From Silurus meridionalis (Eukaryota; Chordata; Actinopteri; Siluriformes; Siluridae): a stretch of 64,000 bases of DNA. Shown in pieces: positions 47,758 to 64,000 of the stretch. Each line of letters opens with the position of its first letter. Position 1 is the stretch's first letter. The notes beneath the pieces are model-generated. The model was not told the DNA's origin. It worked only from the letters and a program-made list of their open reading frames with translations, and made no database searches. The stretch covers positions 5,517,101 to 5,581,100 of the forward strand of contig NC_060900.1 of assembly GCF_014805685.1 (NCBI RefSeq). Direction: 5' to 3'. The position numbers were made by a program, and so were the translations under genes.

Positions 47758-48603
47758 AAGTGATGCTGGGGTTTATTTGAAAGAGCACCATGTACTGTAA
47801 AAACAAATATTTGGAACGATTTCAGTGCTAGGAGGAAAAGATCCTGAAGTGGATAAGAAATTTAGAGGATGACCTCAACAATGACCTTAAATTGTGAATG
47901 TTCGAGTCAGTCATTTTGAAATTCTGGCTGTTTACTCTGCGGCCCAGGTTCGATCCCTGATTAGGGAACCAACCCCAGCCACTGTTAGCGCCGGTCCCAA
48001 GCCCGGTTAAATGGGGAGGGTTGCGTTAGGAAGGGCATCCAGTGTTTCCCAAACAGCTGCTCTCCTGGGATTTTTACACGAGTGTCTCATGTTTAGGAAA
48101 CCACATCTACAGAGCAGCAGCTGTGTGGGTGGAAACATGATGAAAAAGAAGTGACAAAAATTACTAGAGTAACTCCAATAATCACTCTTTACAACCGTGG
48201 TGAGCAGAAAAGTATCTCAGAATGCTCAGAACACTGAAACCATGAGATAGATGAGATACAGCAGGAGACACTGGTTTTACTGCTTCACATGATTTGATTG
48301 GATATGAGCAGAGGGGAGCGGTGTTCAAATAATATTTTTATTATAAAAAAAACATCCAGTATGGCAGTGAATATGATACCTGAACAAAACTCAGATTTAC
48401 TACAAACAGTGTTTTTCTTGACAAAGAAAGAAAATCCCAAACCACATCCTCAGTCTGGTTTCTGATACGAGATGTTTTCTGCGATCTCTCCAGCAAGCAG
48501 GAAGTAGAATTAAAATCATTTAGCCAGAAGTGACAGACTCTTGGATGGACGGCGACAGAGTTCGCATGAGGCGTGCGAAGTAGCACGTCACGCTGAATAA
48601 TGT

Positions 48604-48970
48604 GCATTAGATGGACAATAGTACTGGGGCACCTGACTTTTCAGCCATTTCTGGTTCTTACCCATACTGTTCCCACAAAGTTGGAGGCACACATTACTGT
48701 AGGATGTCTTTAAATGAGGGATCATGAAATTTACCCTTCACTTGAACTAGCAGATCCAAACCTGTTCCAGAGTCCTGTTATAAAGCTCTGAACTCAACCT
48801 CACTGAGAACGTTTGGTAAAATCAGATTTTTAAGAATTAGTTTCAAACACCCATGTGGCTGAAATCTTCCCAAAAGAGTGGATATTATAATAAGAGTAAA
48901 TGTGAAATGGGAGGTCAAAAAGCACATAAATCTTCAGGTGTCCACAAACTTTTGCCCGTACAGTGTAGTT
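48604..48970 (+). mobile_element. Degenerate Tc1-derived repeat
   Basis: Begins near gtactggggcacctgactttt, includes ttcccacaaagttggaggca and ends gtccacaaacttttgcccgt. It lies just beyond the gpkow stop codon, within or near its 3' UTR. Confidence 0.6.
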
Positions 48971-49055
48971 GTGGCTGTGGTTCATGTCTCTGGGGAGAGA
49001 AAAGACTTTGGTGTTGGTCACTGTAGGGCTTTTGGTTGTTTGTGTGAAGTGTTTG

Positions 49056-55694
<6,639 letters not shown>

Positions 55695-55722
55695 GTTTGG
55701 TGCTTCGTTCAGATTATTCGCA

Positions 55723-55742
55723 AGAATGCTGGGTAATGTAGT
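55723..55742 (-). promoter_or_regulatory. ZNF143-type element 1 of the gpkow promoter
   Basis: On the minus strand it reads ACTACATTACCCAGCATTCT, about 30 bp upstream of the gpkow ATG, a close match to the ZNF143/THAP11 element. Confidence 0.65.
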
Positions 55743-55783
55743 TTCATTGCTGGATCTTTCGCGTCAAAGTAAGGCAAGGTTAC

Positions 55784-55803
55784 AATACATTTCCCAGAAT
55801 GCA
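55784..55803 (+). promoter_or_regulatory. ZNF143-type element 2 of the gpkow promoter
   Basis: AATACATTTCCCAGAATGCA, inverted relative to element 1, about 90 bp upstream of the gpkow ATG. Same consensus with one weak position near the 5' end. Confidence 0.6.
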
Positions 55804-56167
55804 TCTCAATGTGTCGCACAAACGCGAAAGAGAGCAGTGAAAACACGTCATAGGGGAAAATCCAGTAAAAAAATTGTATAATTGTATAAATAAACGTAGA
55901 AAAAATACTAGAGTTTTTTTATTTTATTTTATTAAATGTTTTAGATTTAAAATATTCATTATTCAGAAATGTTTATTTTTAAAGAATACAACATTTTATA
56001 ACACAATTTTACATTCACTTATCAAAAAGTTTATAGAGTGTACAATATCAACAACTTTAAACCATACAGAATGACTATCAATAATAACAACCTGAACAAA
56101 CATCTATACAGAAAATTTACTTTGCTGTTCACAACTGCAATCTGGTTCCTGTAGCAGCCTGGTTAGA

Positions 56168-56310
56168 AGGTGGCAGTTTATTGGTTAAGGTAGTGGACTT
56201 TGGATCTGAAGGTCATGAGTTCAAATCCCTGCTACACCAAGCTGCTGCTCCTGAGCAAAGCCCTTAACCTTATAGCTGCTTGGCTGCATGAATGATATAT
56301 ATGTAAGTCT
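56168..56310 (+). mobile_element. tRNA-derived SINE, 3'-truncated, at the right end of duplicated unit 1
   Basis: The B-box-like gtcatgagttcaaatccct and gctgctcctgagcaaagccc are kept. It breaks off at atgtaagtct into a GT-rich run. The full version is in the second unit (62608-62790). Confidence 0.75.
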
Positions 56311-57225
56311 GTGTGTGTCCGCAGGCATGTGTGTGTGTGTAAGCCGTATCGTCTGCACCCCTCCACCCCTCCCCTGTGCTGTAGCTTATCCCCGGTTAAC
56401 GGCCCTCTAGCTGGCACACGGAATGTAAAATGAAAACAGAAGAAAAAATGATGGGAGTTTGACAATAGAGTGAGGTGTTAGCACTTGACAAATCCTACTG
56501 TCATGCCACAGTGCACAAGAGTTTGTAAACATTTGTTTTCATTTCACTTTGGTGTGTATCTGTGGTGTGTCTGTGTGTAATGCATAAGCGCTGCTGTAAT
56601 CACTGGTGATGTATCTCAAGGGGATGCGTCCTGTCTGTGTTTTTCTACCAGGTATTATATTGTGTGTGTGCGTCTGGGTGTGGCCGTCTTGCCCTTACAG
56701 TGATTAAAGTGATGAATGCTGTGATCCTGGTTTTTCTATGCATTGCTGTAGACTCTGGATGCAGCCAAGGTTACACTATAGTTATTAATCATTCATTTGG
56801 TTTGACAGAGAGAGCGATACACACGGAGAGCACGGGAATGACACGGAAAGGAGTACAGGATTTGGACACCTACTATGAGGTCATATATTAAAAGATAAAA
56901 CTACAAAGACGTTCAGAATTTACAAACACCTCCAATCTGCTCATTTTTTACTATCACCCGATACCTTTAATTCTAAAAAGTCTGTTATTTTTGTTGGTGA
57001 GATTCAGTTTCAAGTCCAGAGTTCATGTGTTGTGCCTTTCTGTTTAATTGTCTGATTGTATGCAGGGTGCATGCTCACTCCTTCATACATATTCAAGGAG
57101 GAGCGGTACAACAAAGGTACAATGGGGAGAGAGAGGGGAAGATGGTGGGATAGTGGACTGCAGTTTACTCTTGGCAGAAATCCACTGAAAATTCTCCATC
57201 TGTGAGTTTGCTCAGGATCGTCTGC
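56311..57225. other. Spacer between the two gpkow units
   Basis: About 915 bp not shared between the duplicated units; no exon recognised. A plus-strand frame at 56637-56891 contains a hydrophobic stretch (MNAVILVFLCIAVDSG) but matches nothing I know and lacks splice support. Confidence 0.45.
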
Positions 57226-57374
57226 AATTAGATTCGCATGTAATCATCTGCTGAAACACTTAGATATCATTGAAGGTTCCAGGTTTTTGATGGCAGGGTG
57301 ATCAGCTCCCAGACCCAGGCGTTTGGGTCTTAGCTGGTGTTCTATAAGTTTAATATCTCTAAAAGATAAAGAGG

Positions 57375-57432
<58 letters not shown>

Positions 57433-58345
57433 CATTTAATTTTGATGATTTTTTTTAAATCTTAAGACATTCTGATAACATATGTATTCATGATGTTAAG
57501 TTCTCAAATCTGATTGGTCAGGATCTGTTAAATAATTCTCTTTTTTTCCCCATAACATAATTCAAAACACAGGTTTACGCTGCTGCATTTGGTTCTGATA
57601 TCACCTTGAACGCAGCAACTCATTTACATGTGGCTATAAATTCCATTAACAAATTGAGAAAGTTGTAACACCCGCCACCTGACCAAGAATGAAACACATC
57701 GTCGCGTAAAGTTTCGGTGACAACAAAACCTCCCAGGTGGATTATTATTATTTTTTTTTCTTCAGGATTTACTGAGATCAGAAAACAAAGTCCAAGTGCC
57801 AACAGATACGAATGTGGGAGCAGGAGGAAGCACATAGACACAGGATTACACAAATCCACACCTGCACACTTCTGGCTTGGTGTGTTTAATAACGTGTTGC
57901 TTAAATAGTTTCGGGAAAAACATTGCCACGTGTCGCCTTTTCATACTCTGATTTATGCAGTGCAGTCACATGGTGCTTGAAATTCTAATGCAGAAATGAG
58001 AGGAGACAAACAAAGACAGGAGGACAGAGATGATATCTTACTGTTTGAACGTGCGTCCGATGCCTTCTCCCTGCTTCCAGCCCATTCCTTTCAGCATGGC
58101 GAGTCCATATGCCTCGACTGGAACCTGCTCATAATCAGCTTCTGAGGACTGATAGAGAAAAGCGGAATAAAAATCCCTTGTGTAGATGTGATATTCAGAA
58201 ACATTGCTCTTGTCTTTTACACCAGTCAGGCCCTGAACACCTTCTCGAAACATATGCTCATGACAAACACAACACGAGCCACATAAGAGGTGATAATTAG
58301 ACGTGCATTTATCTAATCTCGTATATACCTGAAGCACGTGCACGT

Positions 58346-58393
<48 letters not shown>

Positions 58394-58794
58394 ACACCTA
58401 ACACTGCTACACTCTACCTGGCACACAGGAACTGATGGAGCAGATAAATAAGGAAGAGACAGGAACAAATATGCAGAGTAAGCAGCAGCGACTGGACAGT
58501 GCTTCACACGCACATAACACGTCATTTAGCCCACACGCCGTTTAAGGGATGGCGTTTTTGTTCTTTTATTTGGTAGCAAAACATCAGAGGAACAAAATAG
58601 TGCCAACATCTCCATGCTATGAATATACTAGAAAACCTCAATGTTCCTTCAAATCCCAAATAACTCAATTTTTTACGCCACATTAAAAACCCTTGCAAAC
58701 ACCCATCGTCATCATTTCTTGTTTATGTTTAGCTCGGCATAAAACTCCCACAATGCACCTCTCTCAGATGAGATCAGCTCTTATGAAGTTTTAC

Positions 58795-59312
58795 AGAGCC
58801 TGTCAAAAGTTTGGAGACTCCTAGACTTTAGTTTTTGAGAGACACATGCAAGTTCCTTGATTTGTTTTTATGATCCACTTTGACCAAACAAACAGATCAA
58901 CAAACAGATGTACAAATTCTGCATTGAAAAAATTCTTCTTTGGCATGAATAACAGACAATAATAATTCAGACAGTTTGTTTCTCCAAACACACAGCTGAA
59001 ATACTTTGGTTCACCAAAAAGACGTCTATGGCATTCTCTGCTCCAAAACATCCCAAACCATTAAGCTTCCAACTTCATGTTTGACTGTGGGTGTAAGGGG
59101 AATCTGCTTACATCTTCTCTCCTGTTCTCCGTCTTACACAGGTTCCTCTGTTAGAGTTTTTACGTTTGGACTCCACAAAACTTTCTTCCAGTCATTCACG
59201 GACCAGTTCTCCAGTGTGTTTTTGCCTTTTATTTAGTAAACAAAAGGAACATGCATGTCTCAAAAACCACAAAAGCTACAAAGGTGTTTCCAAACTTTTG
59301 ACACACATGTTA
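58795..59312 (-). mobile_element. Degenerate Tc1 element in the gpkow pseudogene
   Basis: Ends gtcaaaagtttggagactcct and aggtgtttccaaacttttgac are inverted repeats. Minus-strand translation shows broken Tc1 transposase pieces (MFWSRECHRRLFGEPKYFS and similar). No catalytic domain remains open. It is absent from the parental gpkow intron, so it inserted after duplication or was lost from the parent. Confidence 0.7.
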
Positions 59313-60321
59313 TAGTACTTCCATTTTAGGTGACCATTTGCACTGAAATAAGCCATTTGTATAAAACACACACAGAAGCAATCTTTTTTTGGTACCTACA
59401 TGAATGAAATGTGGCTAAATAATAGAGTTGGACCATCATGATGTTCTGTTCCATTCCCCTGTGTTTAACCGCTTATGCATTCTCCTGTCAGTCCTGACTC
59501 ACTGATTCGGGCCGGAGGTCCACTTTGAGGTGATGTCCGTCCTCGAAGCCCTGCGGAACCTGGTTCTGCATGAGTAGCGGGATGGCCAGGTTCGGGTCGC
59601 ACTTCGGGCCATTTTTCCATTGTTCCTGCTGCTTCTGAGACTCTGAGATCAGACATTTCAAGCAAGAATCAGTGAGAAGATTCGGTGCTTTCGTGTTATA
59701 ATGGATTTAAATAAATAAACGTTCTCAGGCTTCCTACACATTTTTTTCAGCATAAAATTCCAGATTTTTTCCAGATTCAAGTAGGCAGACTTTTTGGACC
59801 AAATTTAGGATTTCAAATTCCAACATGTGTAACGTTACAATCTCTGATGTATTTCAGAGTCTAAATCTTTGACGTATGCTATTATATTACAAAATAATTG
59901 CTGGATGGATGTAGCTGCTGTAGCTTATAAAACAAATTTACACCGAACCACGTTCAAAACACAGCACGTGATTAAAACTGCAATTCCAAAACAGAGTGAC
60001 GTTAATCATTTATAAATTTCTATTGTGCAACTCATCAAGAAACTACAAAACAGAACTAAAGTTCATTAAAAAAAATCCTGCTTCACCCCTTCGTGTCTGT
60101 ACCAGCGGTTCTTCTGGATCAGAGGGATAATGAGCTCTTTAGGTTTCTCCACTGGCTTGGTGCTGTATGTATCAGTGAACGACAAAGCACATTTTGTAAT
60201 CACTGCACATTCAGGCAGAAAATATTACATTTCTGTGAATATATAATGAAATTGTATGAGGTGCTGAAATCAAATTAAAGTCTGATGCTCACGTGTTGAA
60301 AAATTTAGTTAATATCAATGG

Positions 60322-60361
<40 letters not shown>

Positions 60362-61072
60362 CAAAATTAGAGAACACTTTCAGATACCTCCCAGTTATTA
60401 GTGTTAATCTGGCACCTGGTGCTAATTTCCTTGATTATTTGTCAACCCTATTTAACTGGCAGCCTAACTTCCAGTTTCACTGACTCTGCAAGATGGTGGG
60501 TCGTTCTAAAGTGACTGAAAGCCTCCGGCAGCAGGTTGTCCAGATAATGGCCAAGGGGTTGACCCTATCAGCCATAGCAAGACAAGTTGGTTGTTCCAAA
60601 TCTGTGATTTCAAGAATATTGAATCTTTACAACATCACAAACTCATTCAAGTCCGCCAAGAAGGCTGGTCGTCCACGGAAGACAAATACAAGAGAGGACA
60701 GGATACTGCGGGGAGGATCTCAATGGGCAATCGTTTCCACACTGCAGCTGGAATTGCTCACCAGTTCAGCGCTGAACAGGGTAAGGATCTGTCTCGTCAT
60801 ACAGTGTCTCGACGTTTAAGAGCATTTGGACTGAAAGCCCATCTGCAGTGACCAAACCTCTCATTAGCAGAAAGAATCAAAAGGCTAGACTAAGCTTTGC
60901 TGAGGAGCATGTTATGTGGACAGAGGAGAACTGGTCCAAAGTTCACTTCAGTGATAAAAGCAAGTAAAATTTATTTGGGTTCGATGGAAAACATTATGTT
61001 CGGCGACAAACTGGAGAAAGACTGAACCCAAAGTGTGTGAAAAGTGGAGGAGGAAGTGTCATGGTTTGGGGC

Positions 61073-61073
<1 letters not shown>
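60362..61073 (+). mobile_element. Truncated Tc1 transposon inside the gpkow pseudogene
   Basis: Starts tcaaaattagagaacacttt. The transposase starts at 60493 (MVGRSKVTESLRQQVVQIMA, helix-turn-helix, linker KAGRPRKTN), then shifts frame near 60715, continues in pieces (ENWSKVHFSDKS, then GGGSVMVWG), and stops abruptly at an (AT)n run. The second catalytic Asp and the Glu are missing, as is the right inverted repeat. The insertion is in the microsatellite homologous to 55170-55271. Confidence 0.85.
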
Positions 61074-61150
<77 letters not shown>

Positions 61151-61204
61151 TCACTCACTCACTCACTCACTCACTCACTCACTCACTCACTCACTCACTC
61201 ACTC
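61074..61204. repeat. (AT)n, (AC)n and (TCAC)n compound microsatellite
   Basis: Right half of the split microsatellite: AT, then AC, then about 15 tcac tetramers. The tetramer array is absent from the parental locus, so it expanded after the duplication. Confidence 0.9.
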
Positions 61205-61651
61205 ATAATGAGGAAAATGTCATGTAAATCCTGGTTCTTTGGTTCCAGTCTAAGACTCGAGTACTGAATGACTAGAAGTTAATGCTTTATTTTCCTAATA
61301 TTGTCCAATAAGTAGGTAGAATTTAAAAATATGTATGACATTATGGGCTATCAAAAGATTAATAAATGATTAATCTTTTGCTAGTGTATATACACACAAC
61401 AGCTAGCATAGTTCGACAGGTTAGCTCGTAGCAATAGCTTACCTTTTTAGTTCCTTTCCTTCGACTCCATTTAAAAAATATCGCTCTTCTGATTTCTCGG
61501 CTTTGACTTTATTTATCTTTTCGCTAAAGCCGAAAGAAATCGGACCAGTCTTCGTTTCTCCATCTGATTTCTTCAATGGCTCCATGTTATCGACGCGGTT
61601 TCGTTGCTCCGGCGACGCAATGTTTTGGTGCTTCGTTCAGATTAGTCGCAA

Positions 61652-61671
61652 AGATTGCTGGGTAATGTAGT
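61652..61671 (-). promoter_or_regulatory. ZNF143-type element 1, copy in the duplicated promoter
   Basis: Minus strand ACTACATTACCCAGCAATCT; the core of the parental element at 55723-55742 is unchanged apart from the last bases. Confidence 0.55.
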
Positions 61672-61712
61672 TTCATTGCTGGATCTTTCCCGTTAAAGTA
61701 AGGCAAGGTTAC

Positions 61713-61732
61713 AATACATTTCCCAGAATGCA
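61713..61732 (+). promoter_or_regulatory. ZNF143-type element 2, copy in the duplicated promoter
   Basis: AATACATTTCCCAGAATGCA, identical over 20 bases to the parental element at 55784-55803. Confidence 0.55.
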
Positions 61733-62607
61733 TCTCAATGTGTCGCACAAGCGCGGAAGAGAGCAGTGGAAACACGTCATAGGGGAAAATCCAGTTCAAA
61801 TTGTTTTATATTTTTTTATAAATAAACGTAGAAAAAATACTCAGGGTATTTATTTATTTATTTATTTTTTTTTTTTTATTAAATGAATATTCTGAAATGA
61901 CTATCACGCCATATTGTTCTTTATTAATAAAATATTTATCCTTCTTATACTGCATTGTGGAAAAAAGTGTATAAAGTGATTGTTTCTATTTGCAATATTA
62001 ATGTGAATTGCATATTTATTCTACCTTAAAATGTAAAAAAAAAAATTTATTTAAGGAAAAAAACCTTCCTTGCCAGGAAGAAGATTTAAAATTTTTGGTA
62101 CATATAACTATATAACTACATATTTGTCTTATAATTTGAGATGTCTCAAAATTACATCAATTACATTTGGTAATTACTCTATAGTTATTTTATAGTTACC
62201 CAAATCTGATCTTTTGTTCAATTTAATAGTTAAATAGGTTAAATCATTGATTTGATTTATTTATTTTACTTATGCATTTGCAAATATTTGTTAATATTTG
62301 TGTTTATTTTGCTTAGTTGTGGATCTTGATATAGATATATATTTATTTTAAACTTGTTAGACAGGGATCTTTGGGAGAGGAGACGGAGTATGATTACTGA
62401 TGACTACTGATTGAATTATTTTTAAAGAAAACTACATTTTATAACAATTTTACACTCACTTGTCACAAAGTTTATAGAGTGTACAATATCAACAACTTTA
62501 AACCATACAGAATGACTATCAATAATAACAACCTGAACAAACATCTATACAGAAAATTTACTTTGCTGTTCACAACTGCAATCTGGTTCCTGTAGCAGCC
62601 TGGTTAG

Positions 62608-62790
62608 AAGGTGACAGTTTATTGGTTAAGGTAGTGGACTTTGGATCTGAAGGTCATGAGTTCAAATCCCAGCTACACCAAGCTGCTGCTCCTGAGCAAA
62701 GCCCTTAACCTTATAGCTGCTTGGCTGCATGAATGATATAAATGTAAGTCTCTCTGAATAAGAGTGTCTGCCAAATGCTATAAGTGTAGT
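62608..62790 (+). mobile_element. tRNA-derived SINE, fuller copy
   Basis: Same family as 56168-56310 but continuing into gaataagagtgtctgccaaa and tgctataagtg, the SINE tail. Confidence 0.75.
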
Positions 62791-63465
62791 TAAAAGATTT
62801 TTTAAAAAGTGTGTTTTAAACATTATTCAAAGTTTTGCATTTGGCTCTCTGCAAGCAAAACTTGATATTTCTGTGTGTATGTACTGTGATAGGATTGTCT
62901 TGTCTACACTGCTGTAATATACTGAGTAATGTTAATGTACTCTTAATGTTTTCTGTAGCAGTGACTGAGTCTCTACAGCTGCATTTACTGATCCTCATAC
63001 TGAGTCACTGCCTTTCGTGTGCCTTAAAGGTTCATTTCCTTGAATGTGTTGAAGAAGAAACAGGCTTTAAGGAAAAACAAAACAAACAAAAAAACAATGA
63101 ACAATGAAATCCAAATGCTTCCGTATATAATTACTAATATAAACATGTTACAAATGTTAGAAAAGGTTAAAGAAAATGTAATTCAATCCGACTGACTGAG
63201 ATCATGCCATAACCCGTGAACTTCCACTTAAATTATGAAGGAATAAGTGAAGGTTCTCTTCCAAGTAGATCTGTTCATAATAACTCCCAAAAACCGGCTA
63301 AAAGTTACCTGACGCGTTTTTTCTCTATAGGGGCGGATCTTCCAGGTTTATTATTTCTCTGCCCCTGCGATCAGTTCCCTTCGTGTGTCGTAGCGTATCT
63401 TCATCATGCACTGCTTTTGTTTCCTGCTCGGATAGTGCTGGGTGTCCCATCATGCAGTTTTACAG

Positions 63466-63705
63466 AACGGAGGCGAGACTGTTACCGGGACTGTGAACTG
63501 GATTGTAACCGGTACGCCGAACGAGACTGTGACCGGTGACTGTAACCAGGACTCTGACCGAGACTGTGTTCTGGACTGTGACCGGCACTGAGAACGGGAC
63601 TGTAACAGGGACTGAGACCGGGACTGTAACCTGGACTGATACCGGGACTGTAACGGTGACTGTAACCTGGACTGAGACCGGGACTGTAAAAAGGATTGCG
63701 TCCGC
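63466..63705 (+). repeat. Minisatellite of about 12-bp period (gggactgtaacc-like units)
   Basis: About 20 imperfect units alternating gggactgtaacc, gggactgagacc, gaccgggactg and similar. The 12-bp period keeps several frames open on both strands (Thr/Val/Gly or Cys/Asp/Arg runs), which explains the long artificial frames here. Confidence 0.85.
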
Positions 63706-63946
63706 GCGCGCAGCATTGAACCGCGGGATTCCCGTGGCTCTGATCCAGACTTTCATGATCGATCCCGTCTCCGTGAGCTGATTACAGATCGGTGAATCCA
63801 CTCTCACCCTTCTACCCCCCCCTACCCCTCTTCAACCACCCCCTCCATCCCTCTTCACTCCTCACGGAATGTAAACCCTTTACACCGGCATCTCTACTAT
63901 ACACCTTCAACCACCTACAGCCTGAACCTCCACTTACAGAGGAGTC

Positions 63947-63979
63947 ATGCAGAGGACGCGCCCGGTACCGGTACCGGAG
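63947..63979 (+). CDS. Possible start exon of an unidentified plus-strand gene
   Basis: ATG at 63947 opens an 11-codon stretch (MQRTRPVPVPE) ending at a good donor (CGGAG|gtaagg) in GC-rich DNA. It contains a doubled ggtacc. The rest would lie beyond the window. It may equally be 5' UTR or chance. Confidence 0.2.
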
Positions 63980-64000
63980 GTAAGGCTTTAATATTTAACC

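Larger units (their letters stand above)
47351..49055. other. Convergent 3' ends of pqbp1 and gpkow
   Basis: Holds the pqbp1 3' UTR, a repeat fragment at about 47940-48060 (ggttcgatccctgattaggg ... gggttgcgttaggaagggca), Tc1-type debris at about 48060-48300 and 48604-48970, and a candidate gpkow AATAAA on the minus strand at 48339-48344. No further gene seen. Confidence 0.5.
57271..61621 (-). pseudogene. Partial gpkow pseudogene (exons 1-5 only)
   Basis: Remnant exons: exon 1 at 61443-61621, exon 2 at 60076-60162 (3' part deleted), exon 3 at 59503-59642 (full length), exon 4 at 58042-58148 (full G-patch, [16 protein letters not shown]) and exon 5 at 57271-57358 (only [20 protein letters not shown] and a little more; first KOW lost). 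The start ATG has become ATT (complement at 61619-61621), and GCC after CCGGAG is deleted. Exons 6-11 are absent. Splice sites around exons 3 and 4 are intact, so transcripts may still form, but a functional GPKOW protein is not possible. Confidence 0.9.
57226..62751. repeat. Segmental duplication, unit 2 (degenerate)
   Basis: Aligns to 51275-56310 in direct orientation with scattered substitutions. It lacks most of exon 5 (junction near 57270) and part of exon 2 (junction near 60076). It differs in intron 4 (about 57740-57970). Extra DNA includes a Tc1-type repeat at 58795-59312, a truncated Tc1 at 60362-61073 and about 560 bp at 61860-62420. Confidence 0.88.
62791..64000. other. Right-hand end: no established gene
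   Basis: No conserved exon recognised. Contains a minisatellite (63466-63705) and, at the edge, a possible first exon (63947-63979). Upstream of the minisatellite the DNA is AT-rich; beyond it, base composition turns GC-rich with CpGs, as at a promoter. Confidence 0.45.

Noticed and set aside
56637..56891. An 84-aa frame with a possible signal-like hydrophobic segment
   Set aside because: No family recognised, no supporting splice sites or neighbours; in the spacer between the gpkow units.
60493..60851. Frames of 86-108 aa that might be a small DNA-binding gene
   Set aside because: They are the frameshifted N-terminal part of a truncated Tc1 transposase.
61144..61204. Regular short repeats that might suggest a repeat array of a special kind
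   Set aside because: A simple (TCAC)n microsatellite with no unique spacers; no CRISPR is expected in a vertebrate genome.
63216..63807. Several frames of 80-115 aa on both strands rich in Thr/Val or Cys/Asp/Arg
   Set aside because: They follow from the 12-bp minisatellite, whose period keeps frames open; no homology seen.

Overview
The window is nuclear DNA from a teleost fish. It shows long, multi-exon vertebrate genes with GT-AG introns, many (AC)n, (AT)n and (AG)n microsatellites, Tc1/mariner and hAT DNA transposons, tRNA-derived SINEs and a non-LTR retrotransposon fragment. The Tc1 repeat types look like those common in ostariophysan fish, possibly a catfish; that is only a guess. Gene content matches human Xp11.23: synaptophysin, CACNA1F, PRAF2, TIMM17B, PQBP1 and GPKOW are all linked there.

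Layout from left to right. (1) 1-7,694: the 5' end of a synaptophysin gene (syp, minus strand). Only coding exons 1 (18 nt) and 2 (66 nt) are inside; the rest lies beyond the left edge. (2) 7,695-10,281: intergenic and repeat-bearing. (3) 10,282-32,696: a nearly complete L-type calcium channel alpha-1 gene of the CaV1.4 (cacna1f) type, minus strand. I placed 48 coding exons whose reading phases all agree, giving about 2,124 residues. All four repeats keep their S4 segments and the EEEE selectivity filter. Unusual points are two U12-type introns, a GC-AG intron, 21-nt and 27-nt microexons, and a long Asn-Gly-Tyr repeat in the cytoplasmic tail. The translation start exon is not settled. An apparently intact 1,614-bp Tc1 element sits in one intron, 12 nt from a splice donor. 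(4) 35,218-37,841: praf2 (minus). (5) 39,764-44,424: timm17b (minus), head to head with (6) pqbp1 (plus, 44,931-47,350) across a short GC-box/CRE-like interval. (7) 49,056-55,694: gpkow (minus, 11 exons, 503 aa), convergent with pqbp1. (8) 57,226-62,751: a direct, diverged copy of the 5' half of gpkow and its promoter. It has lost its start codon, most of exon 5 and half of exon 2, and carries its own truncated Tc1 element: a partial gpkow pseudogene. (9) 62,752-64,000: no recognised gene, an approximately 12-bp-period minisatellite, and a possible first exon of a plus-strand gene at the right edge.

Synaptophysin and CaV1.4 both act at presynaptic, notably photoreceptor ribbon, terminals and lie in the same orientation. 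PQBP1 and GPKOW are both spliceosome-associated and are convergent neighbours, both with strongly charged low-complexity stretches here. PRAF2 (ER/Golgi membrane) and TIMM17B (mitochondrial inner-membrane translocase) are housekeeping genes. The praf2 and gpkow promoters carry ZNF143-type ACTAC..CCCAG.ATGC elements, and both gpkow elements are repeated in the duplicated copy.
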